The notes below the pieces were generated by a model that was not told where the DNA came from, searched no databases, and saw only the letters and a program-made list of their open reading frames with translations. Made by a program: the position numbers and the translations under genes. A stretch of DNA of 64,000 nucleotides. Source: Schaedlerella arabinosiphila. GTDB taxonomy: Bacteria > Bacillota > Clostridia > Lachnospirales > Lachnospiraceae. The stretch spans positions 5,697,302 to 5,761,301 of the forward strand of contig NZ_RHJS01000002.1 in assembly GCF_003885045.1 (NCBI RefSeq). The letters run 5' to 3'. Every line of letters begins with the position of its first letter. The first letter of the stretch is position 1. Shown here piece after piece: positions 25,587 through 33,988 of the stretch.

Positions 25587-25889
25587 ATGGCTGAACAGGT
25601 TTTAAATCAGTTTCGCTCAGACAAAGAGCTTAGAGAGGATTGTGTCGCAATCTATGAAGCGCTTGGTATGGATCTGAATACGGCATTCCGTATGTTCATG
25701 GAACGCACACGGATGGTAAGAGGACTTCCTTTTCCGGCTGTATTGCCTGAAACTCGTATGACGAGAATTGAGGCACAAAGGGCAATTGATGATCTCCGGG
25801 CAGAAGCGGCAGACCTTCCGGAGATGTCACTTGATGAGATCAATGCCGAAATCCGCGCATCGAGGGCGGAAAGGAAGCCAAGGGAATGA
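25587..25889 (+). CDS. RelB/DinJ-type antitoxin
   Basis: I chose ATG 25587, six bases after GGAGGT, giving 100 residues (MAEQVLNQFRSDKELR). The N-terminal ribbon-helix-helix pattern with IYEALGMDLNTAFRMFMERT is typical of DinJ/RelB antitoxins. The Glu/Arg-rich C-terminal half should wrap the toxin. The stop overlaps the toxin start by 4 bp. A TATAAT box lies at 25527-25532, and TGTATTTGA occurs twice just before the gene, a candidate autoregulatory site. Confidence 0.85.
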   Translation: MAEQVLNQFRSDKELREDCVAIYEALGMDLNTAFRMFMERTRMVRGLPFPAVLPETRMTRIEAQRAIDDLRAEAADLPEMSLDEINAEIRASRAERKPRE

Positions 25890-26302
25890 GGTATTACGCA
25901 GTTTTTGATACGAATGTCCTTATTTCGTCTCTCCTGACCAAAAGAACCGACACAGCAACGGCGCAAGTTGTGGATGCGATTTCATCAGGGCTGATTATAC
26001 CCCTGTATAATCAGGAAATCCTGGATGAATACACGGACGTTTTGCATCGCGCAAAGTTTTCATTTAGCGAAGAACGTATTGGTCGGCTAATGGCTATGAT
26101 CCGCCAATATGGACTGGCGGTAAATCCAAGCCCGACAGGGGAAATCCTTGTGGACATGGATGACCTTGTGTTTTATGAAGTCGTTATGGAGAAGCGAGAG
26201 GATGATGCTTATCTGATTACTGGCAATATCCGTCATTTTCCAGAGAGAGATTTCATTGTTACGCCTGCAGAAATGATGGCCATTATCGAAAAAAACAAAT
26301 AA
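25886..26302 (+). CDS. PIN-domain toxin (COG1569-like ribonuclease)
   Basis: This 138-residue PIN-domain protein is expected to be an Mg-dependent RNase toxin. The acidic residues are visible: Asp in VFDTNVLISSL (residue 8), Glu in ILDEYTDVL (about 47), and the C-terminal DDAYLITGNIRHFP motif. It overlaps the antitoxin by ATGA, the standard operon layout. It lies between two insertion sequences and shows no damage. The target RNA is unknown. Confidence 0.88.
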   Translation: MRYYAVFDTNVLISSLLTKRTDTATAQVVDAISSGLIIPLYNQEILDEYTDVLHRAKFSFSEERIGRLMAMIRQYGLAVNPSPTGEILVDMDDLVFYEVVMEKREDDAYLITGNIRHFPERDFIVTPAEMMAIIEKNK

Positions 26303-26663
26303 GAGAATCAAATGAGGCCGAGGTATTTTCTGAGCACTTTGGCCTTCTTTCTGACTGAATTTTTTGTGCTCTTTTGTGTTTGCATGAAAGTGCAATGACA
26401 CTGTGTTGAACAGTTTCCGCAAGCGAAAAAGGTCGAAAGTATCGTGTTACTTTCAAAATTTCATACAAAACAGAGTATAGAATTGGAATTGGAAATGCTA
26501 AGATGGTTTTTGTAAGTTTTACCAAAGAAAAGTAAGCAAGAAATAATCCGTACCTATTCAAAATCACCAATATTTGCTAAACTGTGCCTTAATGAGAGTT
26601 GATCTTTTATATCATCACCAAGTTATCTGCACTTTGACAAAAAAAACCACCCAGCAGTTTCTG

Positions 26664-28322
26664 CTAAGTGGACGCACCTGGACGATTTGTACGACAGGAC
26701 TCCGGTATGGATTCTGACCATGGTAATAGTTGCTGGAGATCTTCTTTTGACGGGAATGGCCCCAGATCTTTCATACGTTCCAGTATGTAAGCCACATAGT
26801 CATATGGCTTAAGCCCATTCAGTAACGCCGTCTCCGTGATGCTGTATACGGTCGCGCTGGCCTCCGCGCCTTTGATGCTTTTGGAGAACAGCCAGTTGCG
26901 GCGGCCAATGGCAAAGTTCTTGACCGCCCTCTCCGCGGCCGAGTTATCGATACTCAGATGTCCGTCTTCCAGATAGGCTTTGAGGTATTTTTCCTGATTT
27001 AAAGCGTATAAAACGGCCTCTCCTATTTTAGAAGACCGGTTTACAGAGCCTTCCAAAGTATGCAGCCATCCGAAGAAAGCCTCTAAAAGCGGTTTTGACT
27101 GCTTCTGACGCTCAGCATATCTTTCCTCAGGAGATTGGTTACGGATCAGTTCCTCTATTTTATAAAGCATGCCAATCCGTGCCATTGCCTGGTATGCAGT
27201 TGTTTCTTTCAGCTGTTCTTTGGTAAAGCCCTTTTTCAAAGGGGTCAGGGCTTCATCAAACCGCCGCCTTGCGTGTGCCATGCACCCTGTCACGGTGATC
27301 TGCTCCGGGAGGCCGTGGTAAGCCTGGTATCCATCACAGGTCAGATAGCCACGGAACTCATCCCCCAGGAATTCCACCGGATGGTATCCACCCCTGGTCC
27401 TTTCATATTGGAAGAGGACCATCCGTGGGGATCCGCTGTATTCATCCGTAAGATACACCCACATCCAGTTCTGGGTTGTCCCTTTTTGCTCGGGCTCATC
27501 GATCACCTGGAGTCGGGTTTCATCACAGTGGATATATCTGCTGCGCAGGAATTCTTCCCTCATCAGGTCATAGATCGGCTGCAGGTACCGTTTTGCGCAC
27601 AGGATGATCCAGTTGGCCATGGTCTTTGTTGACAGGTTCAGGTTATATCTTGCGAACTCCCTCTCCTGTCGCGCAAGCGGCATCCCGTTCACATATTTCG
27701 CATTCATAATGCCGGCAACGAGGGATGGTGTCGCAACACTGCCTTTGAGAAGTGACGGATCTTTCTGCGGGCGCTTCATCATCCCGCATTTGGGACAGGC
27801 ATAAACATAGGTGGTCTCCTCCACCACTTCAAATCGGGCAGGGATGAATTTCAAATATTTTACGGTCTCCGTAGTCACCACTTTATATTTTGTCCCACAT
27901 TCAGGGCAGAATCTGTCGTTTCCTTCTAATTTATGTTTGATCACCTCTGTGGTTTCAAAAGCGGAAAGGTCCTCTTCCTTTTTTCCGGTTGGTTTTTTAC
28001 GTTTATAAGATTTTGGATGGATCTCCTCCATCTCTGGCTCGGCTGCATTGGGATCGGCCTCCTGCTCCGCCTCATTGAACAGGTCCATCTGCTCATAGCC
28101 TTCCGCGTATTTTTCGCTGGAAGAGCCAAACTGCTTCCTCTGCGCAAGTGCCAGCCGATCCGAAAGCAGTGCATTCATAAACTCCAGTTCCTTCGTTTTT
28201 TCTTTCAGGAGCTGGATCTCTGTTTCCTGTTTTTTCTGATGCACCTGCATGGCCTGTATCAATGTGATGATATTCTCTTTGCCCATATCCTGCAATTGTT
28301 TTTCAGAAAAAAGCGGTTCCAT
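26664..28322 (-). CDS. tnpC: IS66 transposase TnpC
   Basis: This 552-residue DDE transposase has an N-terminal leucine-zipper-like coiled coil (about 20-65), an LZ_Tnp_IS66 QRKQFGSSSEKY motif near 83, a zinc-binding segment with CPECGTKY and ACPKCGMMK, then the core. Asp is in YIHCDETRLQV, Asp in LTCDGYQAY, Glu in IDNSAAERAVKNFAIGR. It appears complete. It acts with TnpA and TnpB, encoded upstream on the same strand. Confidence 0.95.
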   Translation of the reverse strand: MEPLFSEKQLQDMGKENIITLIQAMQVHQKKQETEIQLLKEKTKELEFMNALLSDRLALAQRKQFGSSSEKYAEGYEQMDLFNEAEQEADPNAAEPEMEEIHPKSYKRKKPTGKKEEDLSAFETTEVIKHKLEGNDRFCPECGTKYKVVTTETVKYLKFIPARFEVVEETTYVYACPKCGMMKRPQKDPSLLKGSVATPSLVAGIMNAKYVNGMPLARQEREFARYNLNLSTKTMANWIILCAKRYLQPIYDLMREEFLRSRYIHCDETRLQVIDEPEQKGTTQNWMWVYLTDEYSGSPRMVLFQYERTRGGYHPVEFLGDEFRGYLTCDGYQAYHGLPEQITVTGCMAHARRRFDEALTPLKKGFTKEQLKETTAYQAMARIGMLYKIEELIRNQSPEERYAERQKQSKPLLEAFFGWLHTLEGSVNRSSKIGEAVLYALNQEKYLKAYLEDGHLSIDNSAAERAVKNFAIGRRNWLFSKSIKGAEASATVYSITETALLNGLKPYDYVAYILERMKDLGPFPSKEDLQQLLPWSESIPESCRTNRPGAST

Positions 28323-28474
28323 GATCCAGCCCTCCTATCTCTTGTGGTCTGAGAAAAGTATATCATGAAACCGCTCTGTTTTCGAGAGGAAACCGGATGG
28401 AAAAACAGAGGAAAATTCATTGAAAACTGCCACTTTTTCAGCTTTTTGCGAATTGACAGGAAAATCGGTGTAGA

Positions 28475-28828
28475 TTAGATTGTGATCTTCGGATGATGTT
28501 CCTCAAAAGCGCCTTTTGGGTCGAGGGACAGTCCATCACATAACCAATGAATTTCCTTTAAGGTCACTTTTTTCAACTCATCCGGCGTATCCGGCCAGCG
28601 GAAGTAATTGCGGTCGAGCCGCTTCATCAGGATCCAGAAACCGGATCCGTCCCATTGAAGGATTTTGATGGATGTCCGTCTGCGGTTACAGAAGGCGAAC
28701 ATGCAGCGGGAATACGGATCCAGATGGAATTTTAGCTTTATGATCGCGGCCAGGCCGTTATAGCTCTTGCGCAGGTCTGTACTGCCGCAGGCCAGGTATA
28801 CGGTGGTCCCGCCTGCCAGGTCAAGCAT
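28475..28828 (-). CDS. tnpB: IS66 accessory protein TnpB (Orf2)
   Basis: This 117-residue protein has the IS66 Orf2 pattern: VYLACGSTDLRKSYNGLAAI at the N-terminus, FAFCNRRRTSIKILQWDGSG in the middle and a Trp-rich KRLDRNYFRWP. It is required for IS66 transposition, but its biochemical role is not settled. It overlaps tnpA by 8 bp. This is unrelated to the RuvC-type TnpB near 50 kb. Confidence 0.95.
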   Translation of the reverse strand: MLDLAGGTTVYLACGSTDLRKSYNGLAAIIKLKFHLDPYSRCMFAFCNRRRTSIKILQWDGSGFWILMKRLDRNYFRWPDTPDELKKVTLKEIHWLCDGLSLDPKGAFEEHHPKITI

Positions 28829-29165
28829 AATTTTTTAGTGTGTGGATCAAAGAGGCCATCAGTTCACACGGGCAACCGGTGCTGACCTCTATCCGGATAC
28901 TTTCTGGAAGATGGATCGTTATGGGAGGATACTCCGACAACGGTTGGGAGGAAACCTCTAACTCAGAAGGGAGTCTGGCAAAGACTGGTTCCATCCCTTG
29001 ATCCAATTCGGAAGGCTTCTGCATTTGTTTTCTGATCCAATAACTGAAAGTCGACAGGGGGACTTGATTTTCCTGACACCATTCTTTTCTTGACAATCCG
29101 CTTTTTTGGAAATCCTGAATTCGCTTCATCCAGAAATCTTCTTTTGTAAGGTTCGTTTCATTCAT
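28821..29165 (-). CDS. tnpA: IS66 accessory protein TnpA (Orf1)
   Basis: I chose ATG 29165 (MNETNLTKEDFW), preceded by AAGGAGGT. A TTG two codons earlier is less likely. The 114 residues carry the helix-turn-helix typical of IS66 Orf1 (FQKSGLSRKEWCQENQ followed by STFSYWIRKQ), then a variable C-terminal half. It probably binds element ends. Confidence 0.9.
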   Translation of the reverse strand: MNETNLTKEDFWMKRIQDFQKSGLSRKEWCQENQVPLSTFSYWIRKQMQKPSELDQGMEPVFARLPSELEVSSQPLSEYPPITIHLPESIRIEVSTGCPCELMASLIHTLKNYA

Positions 29166-29353
29166 AGGCAATACCTCCTTGATTTGGAGCTATTGTATCA
29201 AAAATGATGGAGGATTCATAGATACGGATTATTTCGTGCTTACAAAGAAAAAAAGGGTAGTGTCAAGTAATTTATGAAAAACTGAGCTGCAAAAAACAGG
29301 CTCAAATGAACCTTGAAAACTGTAGATATCGACTCCGAAAAGCTCTCCGAGGG

Positions 29354-29420
29354 CTTAGGGCGTTGCCCTAAGAACCCACAAGGGACCAATCCCTTGACCC
29401 GGTTTCGGGCTTTGCCCGAA
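29354..29420. repeat. array of three perfect hairpins in the IS6-like element
   Basis: CTTAGGGC-GTT-GCCCTAAG (29354-29372), AAGGGA-CCAA-TCCCTT (29380-29395) and TTCGGGC-TTT-GCCCGAA (29404-29420) lie in tandem. They are in the noncoding 29271-29555 segment downstream of the transposase stop. Function unknown; they could shield against read-through. Confidence 0.75.
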
Positions 29421-29555
29421 CCCATCCTCGCCGGAAGGCAGGAAAAGGGCGCAGTGGCCCCTTTTCTGACAGACAGGATCATCCGTGAGCCTTATGTCAA
29501 TAGACTTTCGCGGCATATCCTCACCGCCTGACGGCGGCTGCGGTATTCCACGGTT

Positions 29556-31028
29556 CTATTGACAACAGCTCCGCTCCGGCGCAGAGCCGCCGTTTTTCTG
29601 CTGGTTCAGGATGGTCTGCTGGCCAAGGAAGATGAGAAGCTGCCATTTTCCAGGCATGTTGTCAGCGCCCCGCAGCATTTCTACTTCGTTAAGAACTTTG
29701 TAGTTCTTGTGTTTATGCGGACGGAGAAAGTTATAGTATGCGACCCAGAGGGCAAGGTCATAGTTGGCACCGTCGATGTGGTCAAAGCCGTTTGTGTGAC
29801 GGTAAGATGCCTTATAAGTACGGTTGAGCCGTTCAATCATCTGTTTGTAGGGACGGTGTTCTTTGGAAACAGCATCGTCGTTGGTAAGTCCAATCACCTG
29901 AGTGATTTTGAATGTAAAATCGTTTCCCAGCTTTTTTACAAATTCCATTGCAGCGAGCGGGTAGGCGCTGTAACCGTCAGCAATGAACTTAAAGTTTTCC
30001 GGCAGTTTTGCAAGTCCCCGGAAAGCCATACGCATAGCGAGGATACAGGGGCCGACACCACGGTTATCAGAGATCTGGTAGCCAATGATGGATCGGGATG
30101 CGGCATTCATAATGAGCCAGACATAGGATTTGATCCCACGGATTTTGATATAGGTTTCATCGGCAGTAAAAACAGGCCCTTTTTCGTAGGGGTATTGGTC
30201 AACAAAAGGTTTCACGCAGATAGCTGCGGTCTTGCAGTAATTAGCGATCTGCTGGTGGGAAATGCCGATGTTGTACAGGTCTCTGAGAGCCTGGGAGGTT
30301 TTCCTAAGGGAGAGGCCAAGGTTGACGTGTAGGGTCAGGCACAAGGACATTACGTGGGCATTATGCTTGGTGAATTTCAGGGATGAAGCATTTTTAGGCA
30401 GGGTATTGAGATCCATGCTGAAAAAATCCATCGTAAACTCACGGTAGATATAGTGGAGTTTATATTTATTTTTGCCGTAGTCCTGCCTGAGATCTTCTTT
30501 ATCTACCTTTTTGAGGTTGTAGAGGTAATAAGGACATTTGGGATTGATGCACTTATGGATGATAAAGTGTTTGCGCTCCTTCTTTGGGACCAGGGTATTG
30601 CCGCAGTGGGGACAGCGTAGTTTTACAGAGGAGAAGCGGCTTTCATCGGGTGAGAACCTTGCGCTGCAGACTTTGCAGAGAAGCTGTCCTTTGGAACCAT
30701 TATTTTTATAAAGGAAAGGCTTCGGGGCACCACAGCGGGGGCAGGTACAGCTGTCCGGAATATCGCATTCTGACCGTCGGCTGACAGGGCGTATTTTCTT
30801 ACCATAACGCTTTTCAAAGTAAGGGATGAGATCTTGATAAGTCCAGTCCTGCCGGAAGTCAGTGACAAGAGGGAGATCGTCAATTTTAAACTTCTGGTAC
30901 TTTGGAGAATGGGAATCATCAAAAGCCCACTGTTTCAGTGGGATATATCTGCAGATAAAATGAATCAGCCAGCAGTTTTGTTGGTAAAGAGATTGAATGA
31001 GAAAGAGTAAATAGGTAATAATATCCAT
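29556..31028 (-). CDS. IS6/IS240-like DDE transposase with N-terminal zinc ribbons
   Basis: I chose ATG 31028 (MDIITYLLFLIQ), which follows GAAAGGAAA, over a start 22 codons earlier without a site; this gives 490 residues. The N-terminal half has zinc-ribbon pairs (CPRCGAPKPF, LLCKVC, LRCPHCGN, KCINPKCPYY). The C-terminal DDE_Tnp_IS240-like core has Asp in FTADETYIKIRG, Asp in FKFIADGYSAYP and Glu in KQMIERLNRTYKASYRHT. The protein appears intact. Its closest ISfinder subgroup cannot be settled by eye. Confidence 0.85.
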   Translation of the reverse strand: MDIITYLLFLIQSLYQQNCWLIHFICRYIPLKQWAFDDSHSPKYQKFKIDDLPLVTDFRQDWTYQDLIPYFEKRYGKKIRPVSRRSECDIPDSCTCPRCGAPKPFLYKNNGSKGQLLCKVCSARFSPDESRFSSVKLRCPHCGNTLVPKKERKHFIIHKCINPKCPYYLYNLKKVDKEDLRQDYGKNKYKLHYIYREFTMDFFSMDLNTLPKNASSLKFTKHNAHVMSLCLTLHVNLGLSLRKTSQALRDLYNIGISHQQIANYCKTAAICVKPFVDQYPYEKGPVFTADETYIKIRGIKSYVWLIMNAASRSIIGYQISDNRGVGPCILAMRMAFRGLAKLPENFKFIADGYSAYPLAAMEFVKKLGNDFTFKITQVIGLTNDDAVSKEHRPYKQMIERLNRTYKASYRHTNGFDHIDGANYDLALWVAYYNFLRPHKHKNYKVLNEVEMLRGADNMPGKWQLLIFLGQQTILNQQKNGGSAPERSCCQ

Positions 31029-31201
31029 AAGCAATGATTTTCCTTTCAGTGTTTGTGGGATGGTAATAGTATTGACACAAAAAAGGGAGGTCATTGCTTT
31101 TTTCTTTGAAAAAGTGGTGAAACCCTTGAAATAATAAGGTTTGTTAAAAAAAATATGGTAGTTAACTTGACACTACCAAAAAAAGACAGGGGGTTTTAGG
31201 A

Positions 31202-31627
31202 ATGAAAGTAAAATTAGGTGTCATTTTGGACGCGATTGAGATGGCAGATGATAATTATACATATTTTTTGGATTTAGAAACAGGAGATAGTGTGTTCCTT
31301 GCAGATGAACTGATTACTGGTCTGGATAATGAAGGGCTGGAAGATGAAATTGAAGAAAACCTGGAACGCTATTTAAGGCTTCCGACGAAATTCGAAATTC
31401 ACGAATACCACATTATGGAAGAATTTATCTGGACTTTAAAAGGTGAAAGGGCGGATAAACTGGATTGTGCCATCCGGGGGCGGGGAGCATTCAGGAGATT
31501 TAAGGATTTGGTAGACAGAATGGAGATTTCACAGCAGTGGTATGATTTTCAGGCAGAATATTACAGGAAACTGGCGATTGACTGGTGCCAGGAGCATGGG
31601 CTGGAGTATGAGGAGGAGAGCATATGA
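31202..31627 (+). CDS. UPF0158 family protein
   Basis: This acidic 141-residue protein resembles the uncharacterised family UPF0158: the opening LGVILDAIEMADDNYTYFLDLETGD, central YLRLPTKFEIHEYHIMEEFI and C-terminal WYDFQAEYYRKLAIDWCQEHGLEY. No catalytic motif or membrane segment is seen. A GGGGG-type ribosome site lies 11 bases before the ATG, immediately to the right of the IS6-like target duplication. The insertions have therefore cut it off from any older promoter further left. It overlaps the next gene by ATGA. Confidence 0.8.
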   Translation: MKVKLGVILDAIEMADDNYTYFLDLETGDSVFLADELITGLDNEGLEDEIEENLERYLRLPTKFEIHEYHIMEEFIWTLKGERADKLDCAIRGRGAFRRFKDLVDRMEISQQWYDFQAEYYRKLAIDWCQEHGLEYEEESI

Positions 31628-31968
31628 AAGAATGGAAAAATGTAACCGACAGCTTTTCAGAGGAACAAAGGCATTACAAGAATACATACATGGAAATATG
31701 CGAGGTATTTGATGAAGCTGTAGAAGTAAGCCTTTTTTCCTCCAGGACAGACCCATATGAAATCTATTTTTCCTATGGCTATATGTATGGCATTATTTAT
31801 GTGGAGAAGGAGGACGCAGATGCAAAGCGTGAGGAAATAAAGAAAGAGCTTCAGGCAGAATATCGAAAAAACAGGGAGCCCTCTGATGAATTTGCTGATT
31901 CATTTACGAAAAAGCATCATGTGTGTTTTCCAAACGATATCGTTTTTGACACAGATGCATTTTTATAA
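31624..31968 (+). CDS. hypothetical protein coupled to the UPF0158 gene
   Basis: This 114-residue, charged, soluble protein was not recognised. It starts inside the UPF0158 stop (ATGA), so the two are translationally coupled and probably act together. Features are a Tyr/Phe-rich middle (YEIYFSYGYMYGIIYV) and a Lys/Glu helix (DAKREEIKKELQAEYRKN). No signal peptide. Confidence 0.65.
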   Translation: MKEWKNVTDSFSEEQRHYKNTYMEICEVFDEAVEVSLFSSRTDPYEIYFSYGYMYGIIYVEKEDADAKREEIKKELQAEYRKNREPSDEFADSFTKKHHVCFPNDIVFDTDAFL

Positions 31969-32167
31969 TTTATGTACTCAAACTTCGCACCTAACCTTGG
32001 AAAGAGTGGATTTATCCAAAGTAAATCTATATGAAAATTTAGCACCAAATTTTTGGAAGATAAGTCATGGCAATGAGTGTATTACTGAGGCAGAAGCAAT
32101 TGCTTTTGAAAAACGATGTACGCCAGGAAAGAAATTCAGAGCAGTGGCTGAATGTTTTGTTTCGTAA
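31969..32167 (+). pseudogene. possible gene remnant
   Basis: In one frame this gap encodes a plausible C-terminal fragment (NFWKISHGNECITEAEAIAF, then GKKFRAVAECFVS) without a ribosome site or good start; only a TTG at 31997 is available. It may be the tail of a lost gene. It was not recognised and could be chance coding. Confidence 0.3.
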
Positions 32168-32229
32168 AATTTTGTGAATCTAAAAAAGCATACAGGGAGA
32201 TTTCCTCTACAATAAGGAGACGGGACAAA

Positions 32230-32799
32230 ATGAAACATACAGCTTTTAAAGCGGAAGAATATGATAAGAAAATAAGACAAACACTCCCTTATTACGAAGA
32301 CTTTTACAAACAGATTTTGGATATTTTGTCCGTTATGGGAAAGAATGACGCAGTATGGCTGGATATTTCAAAAAACAGATTTCAAAAAGCAGGAAATCGT
32401 TTTGAGCAGACAGCCGTCCAGGAGATTGAAGAATACGAGAAGTATGATGTCATTACGGCCGTCCAGGTGAATCATTATCTTTCGGAAAAAGACCGAGAGT
32501 CGGCTGTGAAAAATTGTTATCAGGCATTGAAAAAGGGCGGGATTTTCTTTTCATTTGAAAATATTGCTCCCAATAGTGAAAAAGGGAAACAAATTGTTTT
32601 GCAGAGATGGCAGAATTACCAGATTGCAAACGGAAAAGATCCAGCAGAAGCCGATGCACATATCAGAAGATATGGAACAGAATATTTCCCGATTACTGTG
32701 AATGCACATTTTGAAACGATGCAAAAAGGCGGGGTTCAAAATGTAGAATTAATCTGGATGTCCTATATGCAGGCGGGCTTTATGGGGATTAAGGAATAA
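32230..32799 (+). CDS. class I SAM methyltransferase-like protein with motif I deleted
   Basis: I chose ATG 32230, after AAGGAGA; 189 residues result. The N-terminus (AEEYDKKIRQTLPYYEDFYK) and C-terminal two thirds (YDVITAVQVNHYL, then LKKGGIFFSFENIAP and YFPITVNAHFE) match small clostridial methyltransferases of roughly 220-230 residues. Those have a Gly-rich VGCGTG motif directly after WLD. Here WLDI runs straight into SKNRFQKAG, so about 35 residues with the SAM-binding loop are missing in frame. A 10-bp direct repeat ATTTCAAAAA (32365 and 32379) lies at the junction. Probably inactive as a methyltransferase. Confidence 0.75.
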   Translation: MKHTAFKAEEYDKKIRQTLPYYEDFYKQILDILSVMGKNDAVWLDISKNRFQKAGNRFEQTAVQEIEEYEKYDVITAVQVNHYLSEKDRESAVKNCYQALKKGGIFFSFENIAPNSEKGKQIVLQRWQNYQIANGKDPAEADAHIRRYGTEYFPITVNAHFETMQKGGVQNVELIWMSYMQAGFMGIKE

Positions 32800-32874
32800 A
32801 TGGACAGGAGCATATATTGCATAGTGGCATGCATTAAAAATGAGCGGTGTGTTTCATGATTGGAGGAAATTTTT

Positions 32875-33423
32875 TTGAAAAATTTTACAAGATCAGATTT
32901 ATTATTTTCTTTGTGCGGATTAAATTGCGGATTATGCCCCATGCACTTGGGTGGCCATTGCCCCGGATGCGGCGGCGGTGAAGGAAACCAGTCCTGCAAA
33001 ATAGCAAAATGCAGCCTGCAGCGCGGTAAACTGGAGTATTGCAGCCATTGCCAGGAATTTCCCTGCGAGAAATACGAGGAGATTGATGCGGTTGATTCAT
33101 TTATCACGCATCAGAATCAGAAAAAGGATTTAAAGAGACAGCGGGAAATCGGCGTGGAGGCTTATGGGGCAGAACAGGAAGAAAAAATCAGTATCTTGGA
33201 ATGGCTGCTGCAGAACTGCAACGATGGCCGGAAAAAGACTTTTTTCTGTTTGGCTGTAAATCTTTTGGAATTGGAAGATGTGAGAAAAGTGATGGAACAG
33301 ACAAAATCAGACGGAACATTTGCAGAACTTCCATTAAAAGAGAAAGCAGCCTATGTGACCGGGCGGTTTCAGAAGGCGGCAGATGAGCAGGGGATTTTGT
33401 TAAAACTGAGGAAAAAAAGATGA
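32875..33423 (+). CDS. DUF3795 domain protein (Cys-rich)
   Basis: I chose TTG 32875, eight bases after GGAGG, giving 182 residues; an upstream TTG at 32860 precedes that site. The N-terminal Cys-rich segment, with SLCGLNCGLCPM, CPGCGGG and later YCSHCQEFPCEKY, is the DUF3795 pattern and probably binds a metal. The C-terminal part is helical. The function of the family is unknown. It lies 75 bp after the methyltransferase-like gene. Confidence 0.8.
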   Translation: MKNFTRSDLLFSLCGLNCGLCPMHLGGHCPGCGGGEGNQSCKIAKCSLQRGKLEYCSHCQEFPCEKYEEIDAVDSFITHQNQKKDLKRQREIGVEAYGAEQEEKISILEWLLQNCNDGRKKTFFCLAVNLLELEDVRKVMEQTKSDGTFAELPLKEKAAYVTGRFQKAADEQGILLKLRKKR

Positions 33424-33462
33424 TTCAGCCTGGGCGTTTGCCGATGGTATAGAAAAGCGGGA

Positions 33463-33909
33463 ATGGAATACATAGATATATTGGTAAAAACAAGAATCGA
33501 GGTATTGCGGGCTGCGAATTGTTTAAGCGATGAGGCGAATATGGCGTTTGTGGAAGCACAGTCACGTGAATATTATGAAGAGTCTCTGCAGGCGGAAACA
33601 CATACGGCATATCTTGCTTTTGATGGAGAGAGAGTTGCCGGGGCAGGGGGAATCAGCTTTTTCCGGGTGATGCCGACCTACCATAATCCTACAGGATGGA
33701 AAGCTTATATTATGAATATGTATACAAGCCCTGACTACAGGAGAAAAGGAATTGCATATCATACTTTGGAACTTTTGATAAAGGAAGCAAAGAAAAAGAA
33801 CGTGAGTTACATATCGCTGGAGGCAACGGACATGGGGCGGCCGTTGTATGAGCGGTACGGATTTGTGAAAATGAATGATGAGATGATTCTGCCGCAGGAG
33901 TATCTGTAA
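33463..33909 (+). CDS. GNAT-family N-acetyltransferase
   Basis: This 148-residue acetyltransferase-like protein has the acetyl-CoA pyrophosphate-binding motif YRRKGIAYHTLELL near residue 90, preceded by the strand IMNMYTSPDY and followed by LEATDMGRPLYERYGF, all standard for GNAT. The ATG at 33463 has only a weak GCGGG ribosome site and the frame is closed upstream at 33421, so no longer version exists. The substrate is not predictable. Confidence 0.85.
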   Translation: MEYIDILVKTRIEVLRAANCLSDEANMAFVEAQSREYYEESLQAETHTAYLAFDGERVAGAGGISFFRVMPTYHNPTGWKAYIMNMYTSPDYRRKGIAYHTLELLIKEAKKKNVSYISLEATDMGRPLYERYGFVKMNDEMILPQEYL

Positions 33910-33988
33910 ATGGGAGATATGAATAGTATTTCACAGAAAAAAACAGAGAAGCCCGGCCGAAAGCATTGGATTAAGGAGATGAGACAGA

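Larger units (their letters stand above)
26532..29243 (-). mobile_element. canonical IS66-family insertion sequence (tnpA-tnpB-tnpC) with 8-bp target duplication
   Basis: The ends begin GTAAGCAAGAAATAATCC at 26532 and, on the other strand, GTAAGCACGAAATAATCC ending at 29243. The repeats match at 24 of 26 positions. GTAAGC ends are typical of IS66. AAAGAAAA occurs on both sides (26524-26531 and 29244-29251), the 8-bp duplication expected for the family. All three genes are intact and on the - strand. The 26303-26531 stretch to its left is ordinary intergenic DNA with a GAAAGTA/TACTTTC hairpin near 26433. Confidence 0.95.
29256..31177 (-). mobile_element. IS6/IS240-like insertion sequence with 8-bp target duplication
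   Basis: Both ends begin GGTAGTGTCAAGT (29256-29268 on +, 31165-31177 on -). The 8-bp direct repeat AAAAAAAG flanks the element (29248-29255 and 31178-31185). The 1922-bp element holds one transposase gene on the - strand and about 280 bp of hairpin-rich noncoding DNA next to the left end. It abuts the IS66 element so closely that their target duplications overlap in the same A-tract. Confidence 0.88.

Noticed and set aside
28475..28828. RNA-guided nuclease TnpB
   Set aside because: This is the unrelated IS66 Orf2 protein, which shares only the name.
29559..30332. 257-codon + strand frame
   Set aside because: It is antisense to the IS6-like transposase core, which contains the DDE residues.
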